A DNA stretch of 64,000 nucleotides from an uncultured Acetatifactor sp. (GTDB taxonomy: Bacteria > Bacillota > Clostridia > Lachnospirales > Lachnospiraceae): contig CALWRA010000002.1 in NCBI GenBank assembly GCA_944383825.1, forward strand, positions 159,259-223,258. The letters are read 5' to 3'. Both the position numbers and the translations under genes were made by a program. The notes beneath the pieces were generated by a model. It did not search any database. It had not been told where the DNA came from and saw nothing but the letters and a program-made list of their open reading frames with translations. Positions 1-9,260 of this stretch are shown here, piece by piece (position 1 is the stretch's first letter; each line of letters opens with the position of its first letter).

Positions 1-89
1 ATATGGAGGAAGCGGAAGCACACATAATGGAGAGAAAACAGGAGGAAGCGCTTGAGGCGCTGGGGATTACCAGAGAAGACAGAGATTGA
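1..89 (+). CDS. 3' end of an unidentified upstream gene (partial)
   Basis: A reading frame open from the window edge ends at the TGA at 87-89. Its last residues are very charged (Glu/Lys/Arg-rich, ending ALGITREDRD), like a helical protein C-terminus. It stops 10 bases before the flippase start at 100, so the two probably share a transcript. Too little is present to assign a family. The frame could in principle be a short ORF starting at the ATG at 3. Confidence 0.45.
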   Translation, partial: MEEAEAHIMERKQEEALEALGITREDRD

Positions 90-99
90 GGGACAATGG

Positions 100-1707
100 A
101 TGAACCATGTGGAAATAAAACGAAGACGGATACAGACCTATTCTTATGCATTGGGAGCAGTTACGCTGCTGATTTTGAGCATCCTGACAAAAGCCACAGG
201 AGTCGCTTATCTGGCCGTCTCTGCGGAATGCTATTTCTTTGCGACTCAGATTGTCAGCCGCAGCGCGGCGGATTGTCTGGGTAGGCTGCTGCGAGGCCGG
301 TTGTCAAAGGGACAATACAAAAATGCAGCCAATATGCGCAGAAATGCGATGCTCTTGGAAGTAGCGCTTGGAGCGGCGGCGGGAGTTTTGCTTTTTGCCT
401 GTGCAAAGCCTCTTGCCGAATATGTTTTTTCCATGCCGGACAGCTTACTTTTGATCAGAATGTTTGCGCCTGCAGTTTTTTTGAGAACCATATCCGGCGT
501 GCTCCAGGGATATTTTCAGGGAGATGGTTCGGAGCTGCCGACTGCGGTTACAGTAGTGCTCCGCCAGGTTTTTGTGCTGGGTTTCGCCGTTCTGTTTTGC
601 AGCATACTGAAGGACTACGGGGAAAAGGTGAGCGCTCTCTTAGGGCGGGAGGAGTTCACGTATCTGTACGGAGCTGCCGGAGCCGCTGCGGCGGTGATTC
701 TTTCGGAAATCCTGGTGATTCTGTTTCTGCTGTTTATTTATAAAGCCAGCAGTCGTCCGGTAAAAAGACCGGACGAGGGCATGAAAACGACGGAATCCTT
801 CCTTGATATGGTCAAGGCCCTATATGGAAGCATGGGTTTATATATTTTGACAGGTCTGCTTGAAAGACTTCCGATTTGGCTGGGGCTGGTTTTTTTCCAA
901 AAAAGTCACTCGGGCGGCGGGCTGGGCACGGAATCCTACGGAATATTTTACGGACAATATCTGGCATTCTGTATGGTTTTTATTTCTTTCATATCCGCTT
1001 CCATGCTTCCGTCGATGCGGCGGATTATGCAGTGCATGAAAAAGGAAGAACAGCGCCCCGCAAAAAACTGCTTCCAGGCGGGAATTCATGTCGCTTGGGC
1101 AAAGACTTTATTTTTTACGGTTTTTACCGCATCTATGTCGGATCAGATTGCAGGGATCTTGCAGCATGAGCGACAGGAAGCGCTGGCACAGATGCTTCGC
1201 TTTGGCTCCGGCATTATTCTGTTTTCGGTATTTGCATTGTACTTTAAGGGGATTTTGTTTATCTGGGGCAGGAAGTACTATGTGATCGGATGCCTTGGAA
1301 TTTCCAATATGGTTTTTGCCGTAACGGCCGTGCTCTTTTTAAACGTGCAAGGGGCGGGCGTTGTGTCTCTGGTATATGCGGGATTGTTTGGGAGCGCGAT
1401 GTACTGCGGAGGGACAGGATTTCTCGTGTTCCGGCGTCTTGGTATGGGGATCAGGCCTGTGCAGATATTTCTGGTTCCGGCAGGAGCGGCAGCAGGAGCA
1501 GGACTTTTGAGCTTCCTTTTGGGAAGGCTTCTTACTCCGCATCTGGGAGAAACTGTCTGCGCACTGCTGGGCTTTGCGGCATCCTTTCTTCTCTATTGGG
1601 GTATCTTGTCTGCCCTGCGCAACTTTAAAGAGCAGGAATTGGCGGCGGCTCAGGCAGGGCCCGTTTTGAAGCTGATTGCAAAGGCTTTTCCAAGGGCAAA
1701 TGTATAA
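100..1707 (+). CDS. MOP-superfamily flippase (MATE/SpoVB/MurJ-like polysaccharide transporter)
   Basis: A 535-residue, almost entirely hydrophobic protein with about 12-14 predicted membrane segments, the normal size for SpoVB/MurJ-type exporters that flip lipid-linked glycans or peptidoglycan precursors across the membrane. The segment around residues 130-150, with the LQGYFQG motif, is typical of the SpoVB branch. I chose the ATG at 100 because GAGGG lies 8 bases upstream and the preceding gene ends at 89. A TTG at 52 also has an AGGAGG in front of it, but that would overlap the upstream frame. The exact substrate cannot be read from sequence. Confidence 0.8.
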   Translation: MNHVEIKRRRIQTYSYALGAVTLLILSILTKATGVAYLAVSAECYFFATQIVSRSAADCLGRLLRGRLSKGQYKNAANMRRNAMLLEVALGAAAGVLLFACAKPLAEYVFSMPDSLLLIRMFAPAVFLRTISGVLQGYFQGDGSELPTAVTVVLRQVFVLGFAVLFCSILKDYGEKVSALLGREEFTYLYGAAGAAAAVILSEILVILFLLFIYKASSRPVKRPDEGMKTTESFLDMVKALYGSMGLYILTGLLERLPIWLGLVFFQKSHSGGGLGTESYGIFYGQYLAFCMVFISFISASMLPSMRRIMQCMKKEEQRPAKNCFQAGIHVAWAKTLFFTVFTASMSDQIAGILQHERQEALAQMLRFGSGIILFSVFALYFKGILFIWGRKYYVIGCLGISNMVFAVTAVLFLNVQGAGVVSLVYAGLFGSAMYCGGTGFLVFRRLGMGIRPVQIFLVPAGAAAGAGLLSFLLGRLLTPHLGETVCALLGFAASFLLYWGILSALRNFKEQELAAAQAGPVLKLIAKAFPRANV

Positions 1708-1775
1708 ATTTCACAAAAATGGCTGATACTTCTATGTGAAAAAAACATGCTTCACAGCAGAAGGTCAGGGAACAC

Positions 1776-2546
1776 ATGAAATTTATCAAAGGTGCGTTGG
1801 TGTTTTTTGTATATCCGGCAGTAATGCTGGCAATTGGATTTTTTGCAGGAATAGAGGCCGTGGAATTCTTTTATCCTGGCAGGGTGCAGCAGGAGCTGGA
1901 GGCCGGTGTCCAACAGAGCGGTTTTGGTGAGCAGGCTTTGCTGGATTCGCCTCGGGAGGACATAAACAGTCCGGAGGAAAGCGACCTTCAAAACCAGCAG
2001 GAGGAAAGCCTGGCGGAAACGGCATTTCGGGATATAGCACAGGAGACAGTACAGGGAACCGGAAAGGATTTTCAAGGGCTGCAGGAGGTTTCCTCTTCAG
2101 AAGAAACACTGTCCGTGGATACGGAATATGTGCTGGAGGAAACTGATATTGTCAATAACACTGTGGTGGAAACCAGTTGGAAGCTGCCTGACAAGTATGT
2201 GGGAATGAACAGAGAACAGTTTTTGGCGGCAATGGAGTCCTACGCGGCTTTTCCGCCCCTGTCGGAGCTGGAGAGAGGCTTTGTGGGACTGGAGGTGCTG
2301 TCATTTTCCAGGGAGAGAGTGGTGATTCAGATGAATTACCAGTATCTGCAGCCCAGCTCCAGCTTTTATCTTGCGGTACTGAACAACGAGGTGGTGGTCT
2401 ACCTGGAGGATATGGAAACCATTTACATCAATACTGGAATAGAGCTGGAATCGCTTCCGGAGGATCTGCAGATGGACATTATTCAAATGCTTTGGGTAAA
2501 GGATGAGGAAAGCCTTTATAACTTTTTGGAAACTTATTCCAGCTGA
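1776..2546 (+). CDS. membrane-anchored protein with BofC-like C-terminal domain
   Basis: 256 residues: an N-terminal membrane anchor (about residues 5-28), an acidic Gln/Glu-rich linker to about residue 125, then a compact C-terminal domain with VVVYLED followed by SLPEDLQ. This pattern resembles the C-terminal domain of BofC (bypass-of-forespore C). BofC proteins modulate SpoIVB protease signalling during sporulation, but the match covers only this domain, so a sporulation role is inference. The domain would face outside the cytoplasm. It sits between the flippase and two FAD oxidoreductases. The upstream gap carries TTCACA/TGTGAA half-sites. Confidence 0.55.
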   Translation: MKFIKGALVFFVYPAVMLAIGFFAGIEAVEFFYPGRVQQELEAGVQQSGFGEQALLDSPREDINSPEESDLQNQQEESLAETAFRDIAQETVQGTGKDFQGLQEVSSSEETLSVDTEYVLEETDIVNNTVVETSWKLPDKYVGMNREQFLAAMESYAAFPPLSELERGFVGLEVLSFSRERVVIQMNYQYLQPSSSFYLAVLNNEVVVYLEDMETIYINTGIELESLPEDLQMDIIQMLWVKDEESLYNFLETYSS

Positions 2547-2590
2547 TGAGAGGATATTCTGTGAACCAGGCTTACACGGGAGGAAATGAT

Positions 2591-3823
2591 ATGAAGGAGC
2601 GTATTGTGGGGGTTGTGGGAGGCGGGCCGGCAGGAATGACGGCGGCCATAGCGGCCGCGAGATGCGGCTGCCGGGTCATGATCTTTGAACGGAACGACCG
2701 TATCGGGAAAAAGCTTTTGTCCACCGGCAATGGAAAATGCAACCTGGGTAATCGGATGCTTTCGGAACAGGAATATGGGGGCAGCAGTCCAAAGTGGATC
2801 AGGGAGAGCCTCAGTCGATTCGGCACAGAAGACACCATCTGTTTTTTTCAGGGCTTGGGACTGCTGATAAAGGAAAGAAACGGGTATCTTTATCCGGCCT
2901 GCGAACAGGCTTCGGCAGTTTTGGACGTACTACGCGCGGAGCTGAAGGCTTTGGGAGTCCGTATTTTGACCGGCTGCCTGATAGATAAAATAGGAAAGGA
3001 CCGGTCAACGGGAAAAATTCAGGTGTGCGCGGGAAAGGATACATATTTTTTGGACAGGGTTGTGCTGGCCTGCGGGGGAAAAGCCGCTCCCAGAACCGGC
3101 TCTGATGGCGCGGGCTACAGGCTGGCTGAAAATTTGCGGCATTCTCTGAGACCTGTTGTCCCCGCTCTGGTGCAGCTAAGATGCAGGGAGGACTGCCTGA
3201 AGGCAGTGGCGGGTGTAAGGGCGGAAGCTCTGGTTCGGGCAGTGGCGGACGGAAAAACAATCGCTTCAGAGAGAGGGGAGGTTCAGCTGACGGATTATGG
3301 GATTTCCGGTATACCTGTTTTTCAGATGAGCCGTACCGTCAACTATTGTCTCCGGGAACAGAGGGAGGTTACAGTTATCTTGGATTTTCTTCCCGATTAC
3401 TCCTCTGAGGAATATGCCGGTATGCAGAAAGCCCGAGAGATGATGCAGCCGGACAGAACAGTGGAAGAATTTTTCACAGGAATATTGCATAAAAAACTAA
3501 TGATGCTTTTTATAAAGACGGCAGGTCTGAAGCCCAATGAGCCGGTGGATCAGGCCAAAAAGAAGGCGCTGAATCAGGTATTTGCGCTATGCAGAAAATG
3601 GGAGCTGCATGTGACGGGCAGCAATTCCTTCGATCACGCGCAGGTATCCGCAGGAGGTGTTGACACCGACCAGGTAACGGAGAAGATGGAATCCAAATTG
3701 GTTCCCGGAGTATACTTCGCAGGTGAAATTCTGGATGTGGATGGAAAATGCGGCGGCTACAACCTGCAATGGGCATGGTGCAGCGGATACTTGGCCGGGG
3801 ATGCGGCGGGGAGAGGAACATGA
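2591..3823 (+). CDS. HI0933/BaiN-family NAD(P)/FAD-dependent oxidoreductase
   Basis: 410 residues with the full HI0933 signature. The dinucleotide-binding VVGGGPAG is at residues 8-15, STGNGKCN at about 44-51, and the C-terminal FAD loop GEILDVDGKCGGYNLQWAW at about 380-400. Members are flavoproteins of uncertain substrate; some gut-clostridial relatives reduce bile-acid intermediates, but the family is broad and this member cannot be assigned. The start at 2591 is preceded by GGGAGGAAATGAT, a good ribosome binding site; an earlier in-frame codon at 2546 lacks one. The stop overlaps the next gene by four bases (ATGA), implying coupled translation. Confidence 0.85.
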   Translation: MKERIVGVVGGGPAGMTAAIAAARCGCRVMIFERNDRIGKKLLSTGNGKCNLGNRMLSEQEYGGSSPKWIRESLSRFGTEDTICFFQGLGLLIKERNGYLYPACEQASAVLDVLRAELKALGVRILTGCLIDKIGKDRSTGKIQVCAGKDTYFLDRVVLACGGKAAPRTGSDGAGYRLAENLRHSLRPVVPALVQLRCREDCLKAVAGVRAEALVRAVADGKTIASERGEVQLTDYGISGIPVFQMSRTVNYCLREQREVTVILDFLPDYSSEEYAGMQKAREMMQPDRTVEEFFTGILHKKLMMLFIKTAGLKPNEPVDQAKKKALNQVFALCRKWELHVTGSNSFDHAQVSAGGVDTDQVTEKMESKLVPGVYFAGEILDVDGKCGGYNLQWAWCSGYLAGDAAGRGT

Positions 3824-5496
3824 TCAGAGTAAATCAGGTAAAGATGCCAGAAGAACATACCTTCGCGCAACTGAGAAAAAAGGCCGCGCAGCTTCTTGGA
3901 CTGGAGGAAAAGGAGCTGTTAAACCTGGAAATCATAAGGCAGTCCATAGACGCCAGAAGGAAGCCGGAGATATTTTATATCTACAGTATTCTGGCCTGTG
4001 TGGAAAATGAAGAGGAAGTTCTCCGGAGGATGCGGCGCCCGGGGATAAAAAATGCGGTCAGGCAGCACCAAATAGAATCTGTGCAGCCGCCGATCTATCG
4101 TTTTCCCAAGGCGGGGAAAAAGCCTCTGGAAATGCCTGCGGTGATTGTAGGAGCCGGTCCCGCAGGACTTTTTTGCGGATATTTTCTGGCTCTTTACGGC
4201 TATAGGCCCATTTTATTGGAAAGGGGTAAGCCGGTGGAAGAGCGTAGGGAGGATGTGGAACGCTTCTGGAGAGAGGGAATCTTGGTTCCCGATTCTAATG
4301 TGCAGTTCGGGGAAGGCGGCGCCGGCGCCTTTTCGGATGGAAAATTAAATACGCTTGTGAAGGACAAGGATGGCAGAAACAGGGTGGTACTGGAAGTCCT
4401 TGTGAAGTTTGGAGCAAAGTCTTCTATTCTCTATGAAGCGAAGCCCCATATTGGAACGGATGTGCTCTGTGACATTGTAAAGAATATGCGTCTGGAAATC
4501 CTTCGGCTGGGAGGAGAGGTGCGTTTTCAAAGCAGGGTGACGGATATCCTGACCGAAGGAGAAAAAATATGCGGCGTGGTAATCAACCAAAGGGAAAGGC
4601 TTACATGCAGTGATCTGGTGCTGGCCATAGGCCACAGCGCAAGAGACACCTTTTCCATGCTTTATGAGAGAGGTATTCCCATGGAGGCGAAGTCCTTTGC
4701 GGTAGGGCTTCGTGTGCAGCATCCACAGGAAATGATTAATATAAGCCAGTACGGCAGGGAGGAGCCGGGGGAACTGGGAGCGGCTCCGTATAAGGTTGCG
4801 GCAAAGGCAAAAAATGGAAGGGGAGTTTACTCCTTCTGCATGTGCCCGGGAGGCTATGTGGTAAACGCTTCCTCGGAGGCGGGTATGCTCGCCGTAAACG
4901 GAATGAGCTACAGCGGTAGGGATTCTCAGGGAGCAAACAGCGCCATCATCGTTTCCGTTACTCCGAAAGATTACGGTTCGGAACATCCTCTGTCGGGAAT
5001 TGCATTTCAGCGGATGCTGGAAAAGAGGGCCTATGAGCTGGGAAAGGGAAAAATTCCTGTCCAGAGCTTCGGCGCTTATCGGGAAGGATTGAGAAAGGGT
5101 GATAAACAGGAAACTGTCTTAATAAGCGGAAAGGGCTGTCAAAACGGTGGGGAAAGCGTAATGAAGCCTCTCTGCAAGGGAGCTTTTTGCAGGGCTGACG
5201 TCAGCGCTATATTGCCCGAAGAATGCAATGAAGCGCTGCTGGATGGTATGGAGGCTTTTGGAAAGCAGATTGAGGGTTTTGACTGCCCGGAAGCCATCTT
5301 GATGGGAGTCGAGAGTAGAACTTCATCGCCTGTGCGTATCCACAGAGATGATTCGTATCAGTCTGCGGTGAGGGGATTGTATCCTTGCGGTGAGGGAGCC
5401 GGATATGCAGGGGGTATTACATCGGCGGCCATGGATGGACTGCGCATTGCGGAAGCAATCGCAAAAAAATATGCGCCTCCGGGAAGGCCTTTCTGA
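3820..5496 (+). CDS. COG2509-type FAD-dependent dehydrogenase
   Basis: 558 residues. It has an N-terminal ~100-residue domain rich in basic residues, an FAD-binding VIVGAGPAGLF at about residues 108-118, and the family block AIGHSARDTF followed by a FAVGLRVQHP motif. The C-terminus again binds FAD (PCGEGAGYAGGITSAAMDG). These proteins are widespread in Clostridia but functionally uncharacterised. The ATG overlaps the preceding stop (ATGA), so the two flavoproteins form a tight pair. The start at 3820 is fixed by that overlap and GAGAGG upstream. Confidence 0.8.
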   Translation: MIRVNQVKMPEEHTFAQLRKKAAQLLGLEEKELLNLEIIRQSIDARRKPEIFYIYSILACVENEEEVLRRMRRPGIKNAVRQHQIESVQPPIYRFPKAGKKPLEMPAVIVGAGPAGLFCGYFLALYGYRPILLERGKPVEERREDVERFWREGILVPDSNVQFGEGGAGAFSDGKLNTLVKDKDGRNRVVLEVLVKFGAKSSILYEAKPHIGTDVLCDIVKNMRLEILRLGGEVRFQSRVTDILTEGEKICGVVINQRERLTCSDLVLAIGHSARDTFSMLYERGIPMEAKSFAVGLRVQHPQEMINISQYGREEPGELGAAPYKVAAKAKNGRGVYSFCMCPGGYVVNASSEAGMLAVNGMSYSGRDSQGANSAIIVSVTPKDYGSEHPLSGIAFQRMLEKRAYELGKGKIPVQSFGAYREGLRKGDKQETVLISGKGCQNGGESVMKPLCKGAFCRADVSAILPEECNEALLDGMEAFGKQIEGFDCPEAILMGVESRTSSPVRIHRDDSYQSAVRGLYPCGEGAGYAGGITSAAMDGLRIAEAIAKKYAPPGRPF

Positions 5497-5497
5497 A

Positions 5498-5526
5498 TTG
5501 ACTGAGAAAAGAAAATACAGTAGAAT
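5498..5526 (+). promoter_or_regulatory. sigma-A-type promoter of the proB operon
   Basis: TTGACT (5498-5503), a 17-base spacer and TAGAAT (5521-5526). It lies directly after the preceding stop codon and predicts a leader of about 38 bases before proB. Found by consensus only. Confidence 0.6.
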
Positions 5527-5570
5527 AGCAAGAAAATGTAATAATTTCTCAAAGAAATGGGGAGAAAGGT

Positions 5571-6440
5571 TTGAGCAGCTTAAGAGAAAAGTTAAAAGAT
5601 AAAAAACGCATTGTGGTAAAAATTGGTTCCTCATCTCTTCAGCACAGTGAGACGGGAGATCTGGACTATATCCGTCTGGAAAAGCTGGTGAGGGAGCTGT
5701 GCGACATCCGCAATCAGGGCAAGGAGGTGGTGCTGGTAACCTCAGGAGCCATTGCAGTGGGGAAAAAAGCGGTAAATTTGAAGGAAATTCAGGCTTCCAC
5801 TCAGGCGGAGGCTATGGCTGTAAAGCAGGCATGTTCCGCTGTGGGCCAGGCCAGGCTGATGATGACCTACCAGAAGCTTTTTGCGGAATATAATCAGGTG
5901 GCCGCGCAGATTTTGATGACCAAAAACACAGTTGTAGACAATTTAAACCGCTATAATGCTCATAATACCTTTTCGGAGCTTCTGCGCATGGGTGTCATTC
6001 CAATTGTGAATGAAAATGATACTGTTGCAACCTATGAAATTGAAATCGGAGACAATGACACTCTGTCCGCTATTGTGGCAGCCTTAATTCAGGCTGATCT
6101 GCTGATCCTGCTTTCGGACATTGACGGATTGTTCACGGATGACCCCAGAAAAAATCCCGAGGCTCGTTTCATTGAACAGGTGGATGTGCTGACAGATGAA
6201 CTTATGGGAATGGGAAAAGCCAGCACCGGCAGCAGTGTGGGTACCGGAGGAATGAACACCAAGCTTATCGCCGCTAAAATTGCCACAAGCTGCCGAGTGG
6301 ATATGATTATTGCAAACAGCAAAGATATTGGTGTGCTGCATAGAATTCTGGCAGGAAAAAACGAGGGAACGCTTTTTGCAGCCCATGAAGACAGGGGATT
6401 TGATTTGCCTGCCTTTGTTGAAAATCTACATAATCACTGA
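5571..6440 (+). CDS. proB: glutamate 5-kinase (short form, no PUA domain)
   Basis: 289 residues. It catalyses ATP-dependent phosphorylation of glutamate, the first step of proline synthesis. The amino-acid-kinase fold is visible: KIGSSSL near residue 17, TSGAIAVG, and NENDTVATYEIEIGDNDTLS near residue 147. It ends soon after the kinase domain, so the C-terminal PUA domain of the ~367-residue enterobacterial enzyme is absent. The start is a TTG at 5571 with GGAGAAAGG just upstream. It heads an operon that ends in proA, with two other genes between them; no proC is in the window. Confidence 0.93.
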   Translation: MSSLREKLKDKKRIVVKIGSSSLQHSETGDLDYIRLEKLVRELCDIRNQGKEVVLVTSGAIAVGKKAVNLKEIQASTQAEAMAVKQACSAVGQARLMMTYQKLFAEYNQVAAQILMTKNTVVDNLNRYNAHNTFSELLRMGVIPIVNENDTVATYEIEIGDNDTLSAIVAALIQADLLILLSDIDGLFTDDPRKNPEARFIEQVDVLTDELMGMGKASTGSSVGTGGMNTKLIAAKIATSCRVDMIIANSKDIGVLHRILAGKNEGTLFAAHEDRGFDLPAFVENLHNH

Positions 6441-6496
6441 AAAGGCTTTCTGCTGCTGCAAATGATTGCCCCTTAGAGCGGGCGGGAGGTGTCGTC

Positions 6497-6739
6497 TTGA
6501 AAATGGCAGAACGAATTAAACGAATCAATGAATTATACCATAAGTCCCGGAGAGAAGGGCTTACGGAGACGGAAAAGGCAGAGCAGGCAAGGCTCCGCAG
6601 AGAATATGTGGAGAATATCCGGAGCAATCTGAAGGCTCAGCTTGACAGTATTACGATTGAGAGACCGGATGGCTCCATGGAACATCTTGGCGAAAAATTT
6701 GGTAATTCCCCTGGCATTGAGGAAAAGGGAACGGGTTGA
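6497..6739 (+). CDS. DUF896-family small protein (YnzC/YlbN-like)
   Basis: 80 residues, with the DUF896 pattern of a helical hairpin (INELYHKSRREGLTETEKAEQ) followed by RREYVENIRSNLKAQL. Members are small cytoplasmic Firmicute proteins of unknown function. GGGAGGT at 6484-6490 is correctly spaced from the TTG at 6497; the ATG two codons later is too far from it. Its stop overlaps the TTG of the next gene, suggesting coupled translation inside the proBA operon. Confidence 0.8.
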   Translation: MKMAERIKRINELYHKSRREGLTETEKAEQARLRREYVENIRSNLKAQLDSITIERPDGSMEHLGEKFGNSPGIEEKGTG

Positions 6740-7302
6740 TAATTATGGAGACAAAAAGTGAAATCCGAAGCCGCGTGCTCCGGCTTCGGGAAAATCTTGA
6801 CACACAGGAGCGGGAAAGAGCCTGTGTGCTTATGACGGAGCGAATTCTGGGACATCAATGGTTTTACGGGTCGGATATTTTCCTGGGGTTTGCAGGATTT
6901 GGCAGTGAGATTGATACTGAACCTCTCCTCAGGGACGCGCTGAGAATGGGAAAACAGGTATATCTTCCCAGGGTGGAAGGAAATGCCATGGATTTTTACA
7001 GAATATATTCTCTTACGGAGCTCACAGAAGGGTACAAGGGGATATTGGAGCCTGCGAATACCGCGCCGAAATATTGCTATTTTCAGGAAAACGCCGCAAA
7101 AACCATGATGCTGATGCCAGGAGTGGCTTTTGACAGAATGAGAAACAGAGTAGGGTACGGAAGGGGATTTTATGACAGGTATCTTTCAGATAAGGAAGAA
7201 TTACAGTTTCGCACCCTGGCTGTGGGCTTTCGGTGTCAGATGACGGAGGAAATTCCTGTCGAGGAGAAGGACATTCGCCCATGTCAGGTGCTTTGTTTCT
7301 AA
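6736..7302 (+). CDS. 5-formyltetrahydrofolate cyclo-ligase
   Basis: 188 residues. It converts 5-formyl-THF to 5,10-methenyl-THF with ATP, recycling an otherwise dead-end folate. The family signature GYGRGFYDRYL is at about residues 140-150, after LMPGVAFD, and the N-terminus has the usual KSEIRSRVLRLR basic helix. The start may be the TTG at 6736, coupled to the preceding stop, or the ATG at 6745; the purine-rich stretch GAGGAAAAGGG fits the TTG better. Its place between proB and proA is unusual. Confidence 0.88.
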   Translation: MIIMETKSEIRSRVLRLRENLDTQERERACVLMTERILGHQWFYGSDIFLGFAGFGSEIDTEPLLRDALRMGKQVYLPRVEGNAMDFYRIYSLTELTEGYKGILEPANTAPKYCYFQENAAKTMMLMPGVAFDRMRNRVGYGRGFYDRYLSDKEELQFRTLAVGFRCQMTEEIPVEEKDIRPCQVLCF

Positions 7303-7326
7303 GCATGAAGGAAAGGAAGGGATTGC

Positions 7327-8574
7327 ATGACAGATTTACAGCTGATAGGAGAAAGAGCAGTCGCAGCCAAGTATGCTGTACAGTTGGCATCGGAAGATGA
7401 GAAAAACAGCGTTTTGGTTCATGCGGCCAGGATGCTTTCAGAGAGGAGCGCCGAGATTCTTGCCGCCAACGGAAAGGACATCCGCAGGGGAGAAGAAAAC
7501 GGGATGCATCCGGGGATGATAGACAGATTGCGTCTGACAGAGGAGCGTATCGAGGGGATGGCGCAGGGACTTACACAGATCGCTTCGCTTCCCGGCTGTA
7601 TCGGCCAGGTTATGGACAGATTTGAGCGTCCCAACGGGCTGATGATAGAAAAAAGAAGAGTCCCTCTGGGGGTGATTGGGATTATTTACGAATCCCGTCC
7701 AAATGTAACCGCCGATGCCTTCGGACTTTGCTTTAAAGCGGGGAGCGCAGTAATTTTAAAAGGAGGCAGCGACGCTCTGGAATCAAATATTGCCATTGTA
7801 TCGGTGCTGAAAGAAGCGCTCAGGCTAAGCGGCATGACGCCTGACGCCATACAGCTGATCAAATCCACCGACAGAGCCGTAACGGCTCAGTTTATGAGAA
7901 TGAACGAGTATGTGGATGTGCTGATTCCCAGAGGGGGGGCCGGCTTGATCAGAAATGTGGTGGAAAACAGTACGGTTCCTGTGATAGAGACCGGCACGGG
8001 CAACTGCCATATCTATGTGGATAAGGACGCAGATCTGGATATGGCCGTGAAAATTATTGTCAATGCCAAGACACAGCGTATCGGCGTCTGCAATGCCTGT
8101 GAATCCCTGGTAATCCACAGAGACGTCAGAGAAGCCTTTCTGCCCCTGCTGGCCGAAGCCCTAGAACCTGCCAGGGTGGAAATGCGGGGAGATGAAGGGG
8201 TAAGGGAAATCCTCAAGGACTGTGCGCCAGCTTCCCAGGAGGACTTCGGACGGGAATACCTGGACTATATTCTCTCCTTAAAAACTGTCGACAGCCTGGA
8301 GGAGGCAGTCGCGCATATCAACAAATATAACACGAAGCATTCCGACTGCATTGTGACGCAGAACAAAGAGACCGGAGAAAGATTTTTAAGCCAGGTGGAT
8401 GCCGCCTGTGTGTATGTAAATGCGTCCACCCGTTTCACAGATGGCTTTGAATTTGGCTTTGGCGCAGAAATCGGCATCAGTACTCAGAAGCTCCATGCCA
8501 GAGGTCCTATGGGACTGAAGGAACTGACTTCTTACAAATATGTCATACATGGTCAGGGACAGATCCGGGAATAG
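7327..8574 (+). CDS. proA: gamma-glutamyl phosphate reductase
   Basis: 415 residues, the normal length. It reduces glutamyl 5-phosphate to glutamate semialdehyde with NADPH in proline synthesis. The catalytic Cys lies in the aldehyde-dehydrogenase-like loop QRIGVCNACESL at about residue 254. Other family blocks include PLGVIGIIYESRPNV and the C-terminal FGFGAEIGISTQKLHARGP. The start has AAGGAAGGGATTGC upstream. It is the last gene of the proB operon. No terminator is obvious in the 65 bases before ppa. Confidence 0.95.
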   Translation: MTDLQLIGERAVAAKYAVQLASEDEKNSVLVHAARMLSERSAEILAANGKDIRRGEENGMHPGMIDRLRLTEERIEGMAQGLTQIASLPGCIGQVMDRFERPNGLMIEKRRVPLGVIGIIYESRPNVTADAFGLCFKAGSAVILKGGSDALESNIAIVSVLKEALRLSGMTPDAIQLIKSTDRAVTAQFMRMNEYVDVLIPRGGAGLIRNVVENSTVPVIETGTGNCHIYVDKDADLDMAVKIIVNAKTQRIGVCNACESLVIHRDVREAFLPLLAEALEPARVEMRGDEGVREILKDCAPASQEDFGREYLDYILSLKTVDSLEEAVAHINKYNTKHSDCIVTQNKETGERFLSQVDAACVYVNASTRFTDGFEFGFGAEIGISTQKLHARGPMGLKELTSYKYVIHGQGQIRE

Positions 8575-8639
8575 AGATGCTGTAAAATGTGGTAGGATAA
8601 TGGCGTGGTAAATGACGATACAAAATTTTGGAGGAAATT

Positions 8640-9191
8640 ATGAAAGAAATGAACGGAAGCATCTGGCACACAATGAGCACCCAGAGGGTGACGCCAACAG
8701 ATTTTATCTGTGTGATTGAAATTTCAAAAGGGAGCAAAAACAAATATGAAATGGATAAGGAGACAGGGCTTCTGATTTTGGACCGCATTTTACATACATC
8801 CACCCACTATCCGGCAAACTATGGCTTTATTCCCAGAACCTATGGGGACGATGGCGATCCTTTGGACGTACTTTTGCTGTGCTCGGAGTCTGTGCAGCCA
8901 ATGACTTTGGTGAGGGCTTATCCGATTGGAGTGATTTCCATGCTGGATAACGGCAAAAATGATGAAAAAATTATCGCGGTTCCCTTTAACGATCCCAATT
9001 ACAACTGCTATCATGATATTTCCGAGCTGCCGCCTCATGTGGTGGACGAGATGGAGCATTTCTTTACGGTATACAAAGCTCTGGAGAAGAAAACCACGGC
9101 GGTGAACGAGAAGGGAAGCAGGGACGAGGCTGTAAATGTGATTCGTAAATGCCTTGACAATTATGTGGACACCTTTTTGAAAAGCTGGTGA
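8640..9191 (+). CDS. ppa: inorganic pyrophosphatase, family I
   Basis: 183 residues. It hydrolyses pyrophosphate to phosphate in the cytoplasm. The metal-binding signature DDGDPLDVLLL sits near residue 70, after YPANYGFIPRTY. GGAGG at 8630-8634 is positioned for the ATG at 8640, so a TTG at 8628 is rejected as start. It lies between the proline operon and the feo promoter. Confidence 0.9.
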   Translation: MKEMNGSIWHTMSTQRVTPTDFICVIEISKGSKNKYEMDKETGLLILDRILHTSTHYPANYGFIPRTYGDDGDPLDVLLLCSESVQPMTLVRAYPIGVISMLDNGKNDEKIIAVPFNDPNYNCYHDISELPPHVVDEMEHFFTVYKALEKKTTAVNEKGSRDEAVNVIRKCLDNYVDTFLKSW

Positions 9192-9218
9192 GAATTTTCC
9201 CCATATCTCCTTTCGGAA

Positions 9219-9248
9219 TTGACTTTCTTCTGAGTAAGGTATTATAAT
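9219..9248 (+). promoter_or_regulatory. promoter of feoAB
   Basis: TTGACT (9219-9224), an 18-base spacer and TATAAT (9243-9248). The Fur box begins 13 bases downstream, covering the predicted transcription start region, a classical position for repression. Confidence 0.7.
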
Positions 9249-9260
9249 CATTCCTATAAA

